Shown: positions 16,812 through 25,236, counted from the first letter of the stretch. The stretch: 64,000 nt of DNA from a virus (IMGVR_UViG_3300008110_000097:1-64000); one strand, 5' to 3'. A program made the numbers and translations. Notes: a model not told the origin generated them from the sequence alone.

Positions 16812-18542
16812 TTCAGTACTGAAGTTTTCAGAATATTCACCGTCACCCATTACCTGATCAATAATACCCTTCTTTTTATTTAAGATATTATATATTATCA
16901 TTTCAATAGTGTTTTCAAATATTGGATAATATACGAGAACACTATTTTTTTGTCCGTATCTGTACGCCCTATCTTCCGCCTGTGAATGGTGAGCGGGAAC
17001 AAAAGAAAGATCATTCATAATAACCCCTTCAGCCGCAGTTAATGTGATCCCAACACCACCGGCAACAATGTTAGAAATAAAAACTTTTATTTTACTTTCA
17101 TTTTGAAATCTATCCACACTTTCCTGTCTTTTTTGTTTAGACATACGACCGTCTAATATTACAGAATTTTTCTTGTATTTTTCTTGTAACAGTTCTAATG
17201 TACTTGTGAAATTAGTAAAGACAATTACTTTCTTATCTTGTTCAATAAATTTGTCAATTAACTCACAAGTGTATGGTACTTTTTCTTGTGCGATAATTTG
17301 TCTAACTTTCATTAGACGATTAATCGTGACACTCAGACTTTCTTCTTTTTTATTTTCTTTAGATATTCTCATGAATTCTTCTAACTCTTCATTATAAAAA
17401 GTACTTTTTAAATCCAAGAAAACGGGTGTTATTATCTTTTCAGGTAGATCAAGAATATCGGTTTTCATTCTTCTTAAAACAATATTCTTAGTTCTTTCAC
17501 GTAATTCGTCTAAATTACTAGCGCCACTTGTATTCCACACTTTTCTATTACCAACCCTGAATTGATACCCCTTACAATATCTGTAAACATAATGTTGCCA
17601 ATTTAAAGTTAATGGGGATTCCACAATCTTTAAAAGATTATAATAGTTAATTGGTCTTGATGTCATTGGTGTGCCTGTTAATAACCATACTTTAGGTATC
17701 TTACTTAAAACGTCATTTAACAATCTTGTTCTTTGTGCTGTATTGTTTGAAATATAGTGTGCTTCATCGACGATTGCAAGGTCAAATCCTGCGTTAACCA
17801 ATAATTTATAATCTTCACTATCTTCACTATTATCCGTTGTGTGATAGTTTTTGATTATATCGTAATTTATAATATAATAATCAAAAGTAGAACCCCACTT
17901 CCTACCCTCAACAATTAATATTTTTCTATCACTATAATTTCTTATTTCTCTCTCCCAATTTATTTTAAGTGAAGCCGGACAAACAATTAAAATCTTTTTT
18001 GCTTCAGACTCCAAAGAAGCGATGACAGCAGATGTTGTTTTACCTAATCCCATATCATCCGCAAGAATAAATTTATTGTTGGCCAATAATTTTTCGATCG
18101 CCACTTTTTGATGTTCTAATGGTGGTCTTTTTTCATATTTTGAGTAATCAATGATTCTATCTAATTTTTTCTCTTCTTGTAGTATTGCCCCTTTTGGTAA
18201 CCACATTGCGTGGTTTTGTTCAGTGTCTAAAATCTTACCCCAAATGTGATATGCTTTATCTGTCTCACACAATAATTTTTCACACCAAATCTTTTCAGGT
18301 ACTTTTGGTAATAATTTATCTTCTCTGATTTTTTCACCAAAACTTGGTACTAAATTCAGATATTTTCTAGCAACTTTAGGTTTAACCGTATGATATTTTA
18401 ATACATAATCAGATTGTGGTCTAGTTAATTTGAAATTTTTAACATTTACAAATTTATCTTTCCACTCTAAAAGTTGGTTATTAAACCCATCATAAACAGA
18501 TAATATTTCTCTGGCTTCTACTTCTGGTATATTTTTCTGCAT
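16791..18542 (-). CDS. SNF2-family DNA helicase/translocase
   Basis: 583 residues, minus strand. Helicase motifs in order: Q-like PPLEHQKVAIEKL (140-152), Walker A DMGLGKT (163-169), motif Ia PASLKINWE (189-197), DEAH at 259-262, motif III LLTGTPM (288-293), then RecA domain 2 with VIFTNFTS and VFISN, and motif VI QAEDRAYRYGQ. The last is the SNF2-type Arg finger pattern. The protein resembles SMARCAL1-type annealing helicases in size and motifs. T4 uses UvsW for fork regression; an SNF2 protein could do the same here. The N-terminal 135 residues carry no domain I can name. A TATTTACT variant of the motif lies 13 bases before the start, on the coding strand. Confidence 0.93.
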   Translation of the reverse strand: MQKNIPEVEAREILSVYDGFNNQLLEWKDKFVNVKNFKLTRPQSDYVLKYHTVKPKVARKYLNLVPSFGEKIREDKLLPKVPEKIWCEKLLCETDKAYHIWGKILDTEQNHAMWLPKGAILQEEKKLDRIIDYSKYEKRPPLEHQKVAIEKLLANNKFILADDMGLGKTTSAVIASLESEAKKILIVCPASLKINWEREIRNYSDRKILIVEGRKWGSTFDYYIINYDIIKNYHTTDNSEDSEDYKLLVNAGFDLAIVDEAHYISNNTAQRTRLLNDVLSKIPKVWLLTGTPMTSRPINYYNLLKIVESPLTLNWQHYVYRYCKGYQFRVGNRKVWNTSGASNLDELRERTKNIVLRRMKTDILDLPEKIITPVFLDLKSTFYNEELEEFMRISKENKKEESLSVTINRLMKVRQIIAQEKVPYTCELIDKFIEQDKKVIVFTNFTSTLELLQEKYKKNSVILDGRMSKQKRQESVDRFQNESKIKVFISNIVAGGVGITLTAAEGVIMNDLSFVPAHHSQAEDRAYRYGQKNSVLVYYPIFENTIEMIIYNILNKKKGIIDQVMGDGEYSENFSTELLNNIL

Positions 18543-18579
18543 ATTAACTAATATAAGTAAATAGAATGTATTTTTAAAC

Positions 18580-18587
18580 TATTTATT
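18580..18587 (+). promoter_or_regulatory. Late-motif variant TATTTATT
   Basis: Ends 4 bases before the ATG at 18592, in the divergent gap with the SNF2 gene (whose own variant, TATTTACT, is at 18556-18563 on the minus strand). Confidence 0.45.
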
Positions 18588-18591
18588 AGGT

Positions 18592-19104
18592 ATGGACAAT
18601 AAATTACCTATAACAAGACTATCCAAGTTTTTCTCTCAAGAAGATTTTGATTTCAATTTAGAATTGGGTCAGGAATACTTACATGGTGATGTGAACATGA
18701 AAGTAGTTGTATATCGTGTTGATAGACAAAAAACAGATAATGACAATGTTTATGGTGAGGTTGGTATGGACGAAATAAAATTTTTTCCTCCTGTTGAAAT
18801 AAATGCTTTGGTAAAAATAGAAGAACCAAAAAATAATTCATATAAAGGGGGTTTGATTCGTTATAGTGAACACGGGAATATGACAATTTCTGTATACATC
18901 AAACATTTAGACGAATTAAAAATAGATATAAAATATGGTGATTATGTGGGGTATCCCGAATCTGAAACTAAAATGAGATACTATCAAGTGACAAATGACG
19001 GTAGAGTGACATCTGATGGTAAACATAAAATGTTCGGTTATAAACCACATTATAGAACAATAACTTGTGCATTTGTACAAGAAGGTCAATTTAGAGGAGT
19101 TTAA
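18592..19104 (+). CDS. Neck protein candidate (gp14-like position)
   Basis: 170 residues. It has a beta-rich pattern with a helical start (LPITRLSKFFSQEDFDFNLELGQEYLHGD), followed by YVGYPESETKMRYYQV and RTITCAFVQEGQFRGV. The stretch in which a GDYVGY strand precedes a YYQV strand resembles head-completion and neck proteins, in which this loop contacts the next ring. It lies directly before the tail terminator gene, one base apart, matching the T4 order 14-15. Assignment to gp14 is by position and pattern, not by a diagnostic motif. Confidence 0.5.
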   Translation: MDNKLPITRLSKFFSQEDFDFNLELGQEYLHGDVNMKVVVYRVDRQKTDNDNVYGEVGMDEIKFFPPVEINALVKIEEPKNNSYKGGLIRYSEHGNMTISVYIKHLDELKIDIKYGDYVGYPESETKMRYYQVTNDGRVTSDGKHKMFGYKPHYRTITCAFVQEGQFRGV

Positions 19105-19105
19105 A

Positions 19106-20347
19106 ATGGGTATACCTAAAAAGAAAAATAATATTCAAGTTTATCTCGGTAAAGAATTATTACCGAGAAGACAGGAGTTGTTAGATTTTATTACTAAATC
19201 AGATCCATACTTACCCGATTCTATTTTACATGATGATTTGGATAGAGGTATGTTAGATTATGTTGAAAAGAATTTTGTTGTTGTTTCTGATGGTAAAAAA
19301 ATACCCATGATCCCAAGAATTTTAACAATACAAAGATGGGCGGAATTACAAAATACGTGGGAATATAGTGATGAGGAGGGAAACATAAATTTACCTTTTA
19401 TTTCTGTAGTTAGGAAACCAGATGTTCAGCCAGGTACAAATCCATCCGTATTAAGGACTATTCCCGATAGACATAGATTTCATTATTCTACAGTTAAAAA
19501 ACAAGATGCTAATGGTATGTTAGGTGCTGATGTATATAAAATACCACAACCAATACCTGTAGATATTAGTTATGACGTTACAATTGTTTGTAATAAATTC
19601 AGAGACTTGAACAGATTTAATAAGATGGTTATGCAAAATTTTAGTTCAAGACAAGATTACACAACAATAAAGGGACATTACGTACCATTAATTCTTGAAA
19701 GAATTGAAGACAATACACCTATGGATACAATTGATGGTAGGAGATTTTATGTTCAAAACTATCAATTTATTTTACTTGGATTTTTAATTGATGCTGAAGA
19801 ATTTGAAGTTAAGCCAGCGGTTAACAGAACAATTTTATTAACCGAATTTGTTGATACGAAAAAAATGAGTAAAAAAGTGGTACCAAAAAATATAGACATA
19901 ATAATCACAACATTATATGGTAATGGTATTCAGACTATATTTGGTGTTGGTGAACCTATGGATATATTATTTAATGTTGCAATAAACGGTCTGATTCAAC
20001 AATTAGGTGTTGATTATTACCATATTGCGGGAACATCTAAAGTAACCTTTGTTACACCGCCTCCACCAGGTAGTGTAATAACAATAACATACTATAAAGG
20101 AACATCTAACGCAATTTTAGTTAACAATCAAGGTTTTGTTTTACAAGTTACCACTGAAAATTTCACATATGACGGATCGTCATTAATTTTTACAACATCT
20201 AACCCAATTAACGATATTGTTACATTTACAATAAATGGACTTATTGAAAGTGATGATATAAGTTTTAGTGTTACCGGTACAAATACAGTAGAACTAAGTT
20301 TTACACCTATTGTTGGGTCTAAAATTGGTATAACTTACACATATTAA
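19106..20347 (+). CDS. 15: Tail terminator / proximal sheath stabilising protein (gp15-like) with Ig-like tail
   Basis: 413 residues from the ATG at 19106 (MGIPKKKNN), chosen over an earlier in-frame ATG at 19067 because it follows the upstream stop by one base and has a GAGGAG sequence at 19094-19099, one of the few Shine-Dalgarno-like sites in the window. Residues about 45-240 follow the gp15 pattern: IPRILTIQRWAELQ, a P-x-P-V-D-I-S-Y-D-V strand, FNKMVMQNFSSRQDY, then YQFILLGFLID. Residues 250-413 hold two similar beta domains of the form FNVAINGLIQQLGVDYY...VTF..PPPPGSVITITYYKG, absent from T4 gp15 (272 residues). Role: closes the tail tube and sheath at the head end. Confidence 0.65.
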   Translation: MGIPKKKNNIQVYLGKELLPRRQELLDFITKSDPYLPDSILHDDLDRGMLDYVEKNFVVVSDGKKIPMIPRILTIQRWAELQNTWEYSDEEGNINLPFISVVRKPDVQPGTNPSVLRTIPDRHRFHYSTVKKQDANGMLGADVYKIPQPIPVDISYDVTIVCNKFRDLNRFNKMVMQNFSSRQDYTTIKGHYVPLILERIEDNTPMDTIDGRRFYVQNYQFILLGFLIDAEEFEVKPAVNRTILLTEFVDTKKMSKKVVPKNIDIIITTLYGNGIQTIFGVGEPMDILFNVAINGLIQQLGVDYYHIAGTSKVTFVTPPPPGSVITITYYKGTSNAILVNNQGFVLQVTTENFTYDGSSLIFTTSNPINDIVTFTINGLIESDDISFSVTGTNTVELSFTPIVGSKIGITYTY

Positions 20348-20502
20348 GTTTCACCATATAAATCTTTTTTCTTTGGTTTACATAATTCTTCTATCATTTT
20401 TTCCACGACCTTATGAATTTTTAAACCATTTTTATCACAGTGTTTTTTTAACATTTCGTGGTGAATATCACTAATTTTTATGTTTTTTATTTTCTTTTCC
20501 AT
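20344..20502 (-). CDS. Ribbon-helix-helix-like small protein
   Basis: 52 residues read on the minus strand: an ATG at 20502-20500 and a TAA that overlaps the stop of the gp15-like gene. The sequence KNIKISDIHHEMLKKHC, then NGLKIHKVVEKMIEEL, has the strand-helix-turn-helix rhythm of Arc/CopG/MetJ-type repressors, with I-K-I-S as the DNA-contacting strand and NG at the turn between helices. Similar tiny proteins are common in T4-like phages. A TATTTATC copy of the motif is in its own orientation 7 bases before the start. It may be a DNA-binding regulator; the target is unknown. Confidence 0.7.
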   Translation of the reverse strand: MEKKIKNIKISDIHHEMLKKHCDKNGLKIHKVVEKMIEELCKPKKKDLYGET

Positions 20503-20509
20503 ATCTAAA

Positions 20510-20517
20510 GATAAATA
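20510..20517 (-). promoter_or_regulatory. Late-motif variant TATTTATC, minus orientation
   Basis: On the minus strand, 7 bases before the ATG of the small ribbon-helix-helix gene. Confidence 0.45.
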
Positions 20518-20584
20518 AAGATAATAAAGGATAGAATACTATCTTTTATGTTGAAGATAAAAAAATCTTTGGTAAAAATAAAGA

Positions 20585-20592
20585 TATTTATA
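20585..20592 (+). promoter_or_regulatory. Late-gene motif TATTTATA (overlaps TATAAATA)
   Basis: 40 bases before the tail sheath ATG. The longer leader is AT-only and looks unstructured, as expected for a highly translated gene. Confidence 0.5.
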
Positions 20593-20632
20593 AATAAAAG
20601 TAATAAAAATATTTTAATCAAAAGAAAAATCA

Positions 20633-23464
20633 ATGGCAACTTCAAACAGAGTATTCGTGTCACCAGGTGTGTACACATCTGAATTAGATTTAACATTTGT
20701 TGCACAAAGTGTTGGTGTAACTACATTGGGTTTGGTTGGGGAGACATTAAAAGGACCTGCTTTCGAACCAGTATTAATTACAAGTTTTGATGAGTTTAGA
20801 ACATATTTCGGAACAACATCACCTGAAAAAGATGGTAATGGTAATCCAAAATATGAATTAGGATATGTTGCAAAATCATATTTAGAAGAATCTAATCAAT
20901 TATTTGTAACAAGAGTTTTAGGTTTAACAGGTTACAGACCTTTTAACACTTTTGGTATTAGAACATTAGGTGGTGTTACTGTAGATACAACCGCAACTCC
21001 TACAACCACAAATGGTGGAATGTCAACAACAGCAGTTACATTAAGTGCGTTTTATACTGAACTATCAGATAAGTTAACAACAGATGGTACTACAATACCT
21101 GAGTATATAAGTGGAACAACATTTAATGGTGGTAACTGGTTTACAGTTGGACCTGTTCCTAATTCATCAGTATCTGGTTTAACTGGTACAACAATATCAT
21201 CACCAATAGGTACAAACAATGGTAAAAATTGGTATAATGTTTATTATACTGAATCAACTCCAGGTGTAGATACAACAATTGATGGTGTTTATTCTTATTT
21301 ATTTGTTTATCCCGATACAGGAAATACATTTACCGTAACTAGATTCAAGTATCCTGCTTCTTTAAATACGGATTATTCGAATGTTATTGTTGCGGCATTA
21401 AGATCTAGAGGTAGATATGTTGGTCAATCTTTAACATTAGAAGTGACAAATTCTTCAAATGTTAATATCACATCTTCTACATTAGATTCTGATCCTTTAA
21501 GTGAATTCAAATTAAGTGTTAATGGATTAACCGGTGGTCTTAAATCATATCAATGTAGTATGGATTTAACATCTTCAAAATATATTGGTAAAGTAATTGG
21601 TAATTCTGTATTTGATAAATCTTATGTTGAATTCCCTTTATATCTTCACGAGTCTTATCCTAATTTAGTTAAAAATTTATATAAACAAGGTTTAATTAGA
21701 GGTTTAAGTACTAGTAATGTTTATAATTTAGACCAACTCGATTTCGCGGAAAGATGGAGTACTGCATTGTCACCAACAGTAGTATCTGAAGTTCGTGGTG
21801 GTAAAGTTGCAGATCTTTTTGATGTTATCACAATATCTGATGGTGAAGCGTCTAATCAACAAGTAAAAATTACAATTGCTAACATTAATTTAGATACAAA
21901 AGAATTTGATTTACTTGTTCGTGATTTTAATGATACCGATGAAAATGTAGTGGCTCTTGAAAAATATTCAAGATGTTCTATGGACCCTGAAGTTCCGGGA
22001 TATATTGCTAAAAAATTAGGTACGAGTGATGGTGAATATGAATTAAAATCAAAATTCATTATGTTGGAGATGAAAGAAAACGCACCGGCAGATGCAATTC
22101 CCGCAGGTTTCAAAGGTTTTTCAAGTAACACAAGTTTCGGAACAAATTCAATATTGGGTAGTTTAATGTATAAAACAGAATACTTCGATGCGGGTGATAT
22201 CGTTGGTTATGAATCCGACGGATCTCCAATCACAACAAATGGAGATAAACCAAGAAAAGTATCTTTAGGTTTTTCAACTCAAGAAGGGTTCAAGTATGAT
22301 AACGATCTTTTAAAATATAAAGGTTTAAGTTCAGAAGATACAACAACATATGCATTCCACTTATCTGTTAACGCCGCGTCAATTACGGGTATAACATATA
22401 AAACAACCCCATATGATTTAGAAGGTTTAAATAAAGATAAGTTAGAAAATATAACTTTCCGTAAGTTCACATTCGCGGCTTATGGTGGATTTGATGGTTG
22501 GGACATTTACAGAAATGTAAAAACAAACACCGATCAATACATATTTGGAAAAAATACATATGTGTCAAACTGGGAAAGTAATGGTGGTGTTTTCAGTTCT
22601 ACTGAAGGTAACTCAGATTATTATGCTTTTCTAAAAGGTATTGAAACATTCTCAAATCCTGAGGCGGTAAATATAAATGTATTCGCAACGCCTGGTCTAA
22701 ACTTTTATGATCACAATTCATTAACTAATCAAGCAATTGATATGGTTGAAGAAGAAAGAGCCGATTCATTATATATTATAAATTCACCAAATGTAGATGA
22801 TGCCGAAGAAGTTGTTGGTATGTTAGATGATTTAGGTTATGATAGTAACTATTCAGCTACATACTGGCCTTGGATACAGGTAAGAGATGGTGATAATGCA
22901 ACACAACTTTACATACCACCAACAGGTGAGGTATTAAGAAATGTAGCATTAACTGATAATGTTTCTTATCCATGGTTCGCGGTTGCGGGTTATTCAAGAG
23001 GTTTAGTTAAATCAATTAAAGCTGTTAAGAAATTAACATTGGACGAAAGAGACATTCTTTACAAAGGTAGAATAAACCCAATTGCGACTTTCTCAGATAC
23101 AGGTACAATAATTTGGGGTAATAAAACCTTACAAGTTAGAGAATCTGCACTTGATAGAATTAACGTAAGAAGATTATTATTAAGAGCAAGAAAATTAATA
23201 TCTGCGGTAGCCGTTAGATTATTGTTTGAACAAAATGATGATCAGGTAAGAAATGAATTCTTAAGATTGGTTAATCCAATAATGGAAGCAATCAAGAAAG
23301 AAAGAGGTCTTTATGATTTCCGTGTTACGGTATCAAATGCCCCTGAAGATATTGACGCTAACACATTGAGAGGTAAAATCTATATTAAACCTACTCGTTC
23401 TCTTGAATTTATTGATTTAGAGTTCATTATAACACCAACAGGTGCTTCATTTGATAATATATAA
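20633..23464 (+). CDS. 18: Contractile tail sheath protein (gp18-like)
   Basis: 943 residues (T4 gp18 has 659). The N-terminus VFVSPGVYTSELDLT is diagnostic of sheath proteins, where it forms the handshake strand with neighbours, and continues with GLVGETLKGPAFEPVLITSFDEFRTYFG. The C-terminal core is also clear: INVRRLLLRARKLISAVAVRLLFEQND, then EAIKKERGLYDFRVTV and KIYIKPTRSLEFIDLEF. The middle (about residues 110-600) is longer than in T4, with Thr/Ser-rich loops, and would be exposed on the sheath surface. It forms the contracting outer tube around gp19. A terminator follows. Confidence 0.97.
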   Translation: MATSNRVFVSPGVYTSELDLTFVAQSVGVTTLGLVGETLKGPAFEPVLITSFDEFRTYFGTTSPEKDGNGNPKYELGYVAKSYLEESNQLFVTRVLGLTGYRPFNTFGIRTLGGVTVDTTATPTTTNGGMSTTAVTLSAFYTELSDKLTTDGTTIPEYISGTTFNGGNWFTVGPVPNSSVSGLTGTTISSPIGTNNGKNWYNVYYTESTPGVDTTIDGVYSYLFVYPDTGNTFTVTRFKYPASLNTDYSNVIVAALRSRGRYVGQSLTLEVTNSSNVNITSSTLDSDPLSEFKLSVNGLTGGLKSYQCSMDLTSSKYIGKVIGNSVFDKSYVEFPLYLHESYPNLVKNLYKQGLIRGLSTSNVYNLDQLDFAERWSTALSPTVVSEVRGGKVADLFDVITISDGEASNQQVKITIANINLDTKEFDLLVRDFNDTDENVVALEKYSRCSMDPEVPGYIAKKLGTSDGEYELKSKFIMLEMKENAPADAIPAGFKGFSSNTSFGTNSILGSLMYKTEYFDAGDIVGYESDGSPITTNGDKPRKVSLGFSTQEGFKYDNDLLKYKGLSSEDTTTYAFHLSVNAASITGITYKTTPYDLEGLNKDKLENITFRKFTFAAYGGFDGWDIYRNVKTNTDQYIFGKNTYVSNWESNGGVFSSTEGNSDYYAFLKGIETFSNPEAVNINVFATPGLNFYDHNSLTNQAIDMVEEERADSLYIINSPNVDDAEEVVGMLDDLGYDSNYSATYWPWIQVRDGDNATQLYIPPTGEVLRNVALTDNVSYPWFAVAGYSRGLVKSIKAVKKLTLDERDILYKGRINPIATFSDTGTIIWGNKTLQVRESALDRINVRRLLLRARKLISAVAVRLLFEQNDDQVRNEFLRLVNPIMEAIKKERGLYDFRVTVSNAPEDIDANTLRGKIYIKPTRSLEFIDLEFIITPTGASFDNI

Positions 23465-23483
23465 TCTAAAAGGAGATAAAAAT

Positions 23484-23512
23484 AAAGGTGGTCTAGTTGA
23501 CCACCTTTTTTA
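23484..23512 (+). terminator. Intrinsic terminator of the sheath gene
   Basis: AAAGGTGGTC/GACCACCTTT stem with loop TAGTT and a T-run. Very strong. Confidence 0.92.
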
Positions 23513-23520
23513 TTCTAAAA

Positions 23521-23540
23521 AATGTTTCACGAGAAACATT
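23521..23540 (+). other. parS-like palindrome / second hairpin
   Basis: AATGTTTC-ACGA-GAAACATT. The inner 16 bases, 23523-23538 (TGTTTCACGAGAAACA), match the bacterial parS consensus TGTTTCACGTGAAACA at 15 of 16 positions. As RNA it is also an 8-base hairpin followed by a T-rich stretch, so it may simply be a second, weaker terminator. Confidence 0.45.
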
Positions 23541-23571
23541 TATTTTATAAAGATTATATTTTTATATTTCA

Positions 23572-23662
23572 CCCAGTATACTAGATCCAGTATTCTAGTT
23601 TTATATTATTTATAAACTTATTTTATTTATTGTAATATTTATACTGGGACCAGATATACTAG
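23572..23662 (+). repeat. Cluster of CCAGTATACTAG-like repeats
   Basis: Three direct copies: CCAGTATACTAG (23573-23584), CCAGTATTCTAG (23587-23598) and CCAGATATACTAG (23650-23662). An inverted pair CCCAGTATA (23572-23580) / TATACTGGG (23640-23648) lies across the cluster. Purpose unknown; such clusters can be protein-binding sites. Confidence 0.6.
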
Positions 23663-23730
23663 TAGTAAAAAACTACGAAAAATATTTGATAAAATCAATA
23701 ATATCTAAAAATATTTTTTGATTTACGACA

Positions 23731-23738
23731 TATTTATA
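23731..23738 (+). promoter_or_regulatory. Late-gene motif TATTTATA
   Basis: 30 bases before the tail tube ATG. Confidence 0.5.
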
Positions 23739-23768
23739 ATAAAGATAAAAAAAACAAAATAATCTACA

Positions 23769-24257
23769 ATGGCAGATTTACTAATGAAAATGCCGGTTCC
23801 TTACGAACCGAAAAGACAGAACAGGTTTATCCTTCGTTTCCCTTCGTCTTTGGGAATTAACGAATGGTATGTAATATCAACACAGAGACCATCAGCAAAA
23901 ATAAATGCAACTGAGATTCCTTTTTTAAATACCTCAACATATGTTGCTGGTAGATTTACATGGGATGAGATGAAAGTAACATTTAAAGACCCAATTGGTC
24001 CTTCTGCCGCACAGGCGTTAATGGAGTGGTTCCGTTTACATGCAGAATCAGTTACAGGTCGTATGGGTTATGCTGCTGGTTATAAAAAAGATATTGAATT
24101 AGAAATGTTGGACCCAACAGGTGTTGTTGTTGAAAAATGGATTCTTCAAGGTACATTTATAACAAGTTTAAATTTTGGTTCACTTGATTACAAACAAGAT
24201 GAAATTGCATCAATTGATTGTGGATTAAGACCAGATCGTTGTATTCTTGTTTATTAA
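23769..24257 (+). CDS. 19: Tail tube protein (gp19-like)
   Basis: 162 residues, almost the same length as T4 gp19 (163). The pattern matches the family: KRQNRFILRFPSSLGINEWYV at the start, RPSAKINATEIPFLNTSTYVAGRFTWDEMKVTFKD, then LMEWFRLHAESVTGRMGYAAGYKKDIELEMLDPTG and a C-terminal IASIDCGLRPDRCILVY. It forms hexameric rings stacked inside the sheath. It has its own motif and terminator, so it can be expressed strongly and separately from the sheath gene. Confidence 0.96.
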   Translation: MADLLMKMPVPYEPKRQNRFILRFPSSLGINEWYVISTQRPSAKINATEIPFLNTSTYVAGRFTWDEMKVTFKDPIGPSAAQALMEWFRLHAESVTGRMGYAAGYKKDIELEMLDPTGVVVEKWILQGTFITSLNFGSLDYKQDEIASIDCGLRPDRCILVY

Positions 24258-24278
24258 TACTATAAATTTTTTATTTTT

Positions 24279-24312
24279 AAAACCAATAGATATTTTTCTA
24301 TTGGTTTTTTTA
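24279..24312 (+). terminator. Intrinsic terminator of the tube gene
   Basis: AAAACCAATAGA/TCTATTGGTTTT stem, AT-rich loop, T-run. Confidence 0.9.
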
Positions 24313-24338
24313 TTTTAAAAACTTTACTTTAACATAGT

Positions 24339-24346
24339 TATTTATT
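24339..24346 (+). promoter_or_regulatory. Late-motif variant TATTTATT
   Basis: 13 bases before the ATG at 24360. Confidence 0.45.
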
Positions 24347-24359
24347 AAATTAACTTATT

Positions 24360-25109
24360 ATGGAAGAATTAAGAATAGACCCAACAATCGCATACGATGT
24401 GGTAGAATTACCATCAAGAGGAATACACTACCCAAACAATAAAAAATCAGTAAGAGTCGCATATCTAACAGCAACAGATGAAAATATATTAGCCGCACCT
24501 AATATTGTTAATACGAATGGTGTTGTTAATGAATTATTAAAAAGAAAAGTTTTAGACAGAGACATAACTATTGACGAATTAATTGATGAAGATATTCAAG
24601 CGATTTTAATTTTTCTTAGAAACACTGCTTTTGGTTCAGAATATAAAGTAACATTAACTGATCCGAAAACAAATAAAGATTTTAATGTAACCGTTGACTT
24701 AGGTACATTAAAAATGAAAGATTTCACTTTAACACCAGATTCAAATGGTGAATACAAATATTTTATGGAAAAATCTAAGGTAGATGTTACTTTTAAATTT
24801 TTAACAAAAAAACAAGAAAGTGAAATAGACGAAATTCAAAAAAGTTGGAATGGTTTAGGTGTACCACCGATTATGACAAAAAGGCTTGAATTTATGATTA
24901 AATCTGTTGCAGGTAATAAAGATATGATGAATATTAAAAATTTTATTGATAGATTACCAATTAAAGATGCTCAGGACTTTAGAAAATTTATAAACGATAA
25001 CAAACCAGGTTTAGATTTAACACAAAAAACAATCGCCCCATCAGGAGAAGAAGTCCTATTTGTTATAGGTTTCGGGGTGGACTTTTTTCGCCCTTTCTAC
25101 GGAATATAG
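24360..25109 (+). CDS. 26: gp26-like baseplate hub/tail assembly protein, zero-frame product
   Basis: 249 residues ending at TAG 25107-25109. The opening VVELPSRGIHYPNNKKSVRVAYLTATDENIL, then ELIDEDIQAILIFLRNTAFGSEYKVTL, matches the T4 gp26/gp51-type baseplate assembly family. It lies between tail tube and tape measure, the slot that in many tailed phages holds the tail assembly chaperones made by programmed frameshifting. Near its end the codons GAC TTT TTT CGC (25080-25091) are followed in the +1 frame by a further 48-codon coding region. A +1 slip of tRNA-Phe from TTT to TTC before the rare CGC codon would give a 291-residue fusion. The zero-frame C-terminus DFFRPFYGI may therefore be only one of two products. 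Confidence 0.8.
   Translation: MEELRIDPTIAYDVVELPSRGIHYPNNKKSVRVAYLTATDENILAAPNIVNTNGVVNELLKRKVLDRDITIDELIDEDIQAILIFLRNTAFGSEYKVTLTDPKTNKDFNVTVDLGTLKMKDFTLTPDSNGEYKYFMEKSKVDVTFKFLTKKQESEIDEIQKSWNGLGVPPIMTKRLEFMIKSVAGNKDMMNIKNFIDRLPIKDAQDFRKFINDNKPGLDLTQKTIAPSGEEVLFVIGFGVDFFRPFYGI
25086..25091 (+). promoter_or_regulatory. Candidate +1 frameshift site TTT-CGC
   Basis: The zero frame reads TTT (25086-25088) then CGC, an Arg codon rarely used here, where AGA dominates. A slip by one base puts TTC (25087-25089) in the P site, a perfect match for the GAA anticodon, and continues with GCC. A T-run length error is the alternative. Confidence 0.45.
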
Positions 25110-25236
25110 AAAGGATCAACTTTCAGAGATATTATTTTTGGTTAAAAAAGGTTTTACCTATTCGGATATTTTGTCCATGCCTATTTATATAAGAAGATAT
25201 TTCATAAATTATATAATAGAATTAGAAAAAGGTTAA
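25090..25236 (+). CDS. Frameshifted C-terminal extension of the gp26-like protein
   Basis: 48 codons in the +1 frame (ALSTEYRKDQLSEILFLVKK, then SMPIYIRRYFINYIIELEKG) up to TAA 25234-25236. The frame is closed by a stop about 24 bases upstream of the site and has no ATG before an internal Met at extension residue 30, so it is best expressed by frameshifting from the upstream gene. The sequence is amphipathic and helix-like with sensible composition; a -YS-x-I-L-x-M-P- helix-cap pattern suggests a real domain. It ends 4 bases before the tape measure ATG. Either a programmed +1 frameshift or a sequence error in the six-T run explains it. Confidence 0.65.
   Translation, partial: ALSTEYRKDQLSEILFLVKKGFTYSDILSMPIYIRRYFINYIIELEKG

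Larger units (their letters stand above)
23465..23768 (+). other. Non-coding gap between sheath and tube genes
   Basis: 304 bases without a credible gene. It holds two tandem hairpins, a cluster of CCAGTATACTAG-like repeats, a GTAGT/ACTAC hairpin and a TATTTATA motif; each is listed separately. Confidence 0.8.

Noticed and set aside
14563-18542. Inserted mobile element (two minus-strand genes among plus-strand ones)
   Set aside because: No transposase, integrase, terminal repeats or composition change; the minus-strand genes use the same promoter motif.
19067-19105. Upstream start for the gp15-like protein
   Set aside because: It overlaps the end of the previous gene; the ATG at 19106 follows the upstream stop directly and has a GAGGAG sequence at suitable spacing.
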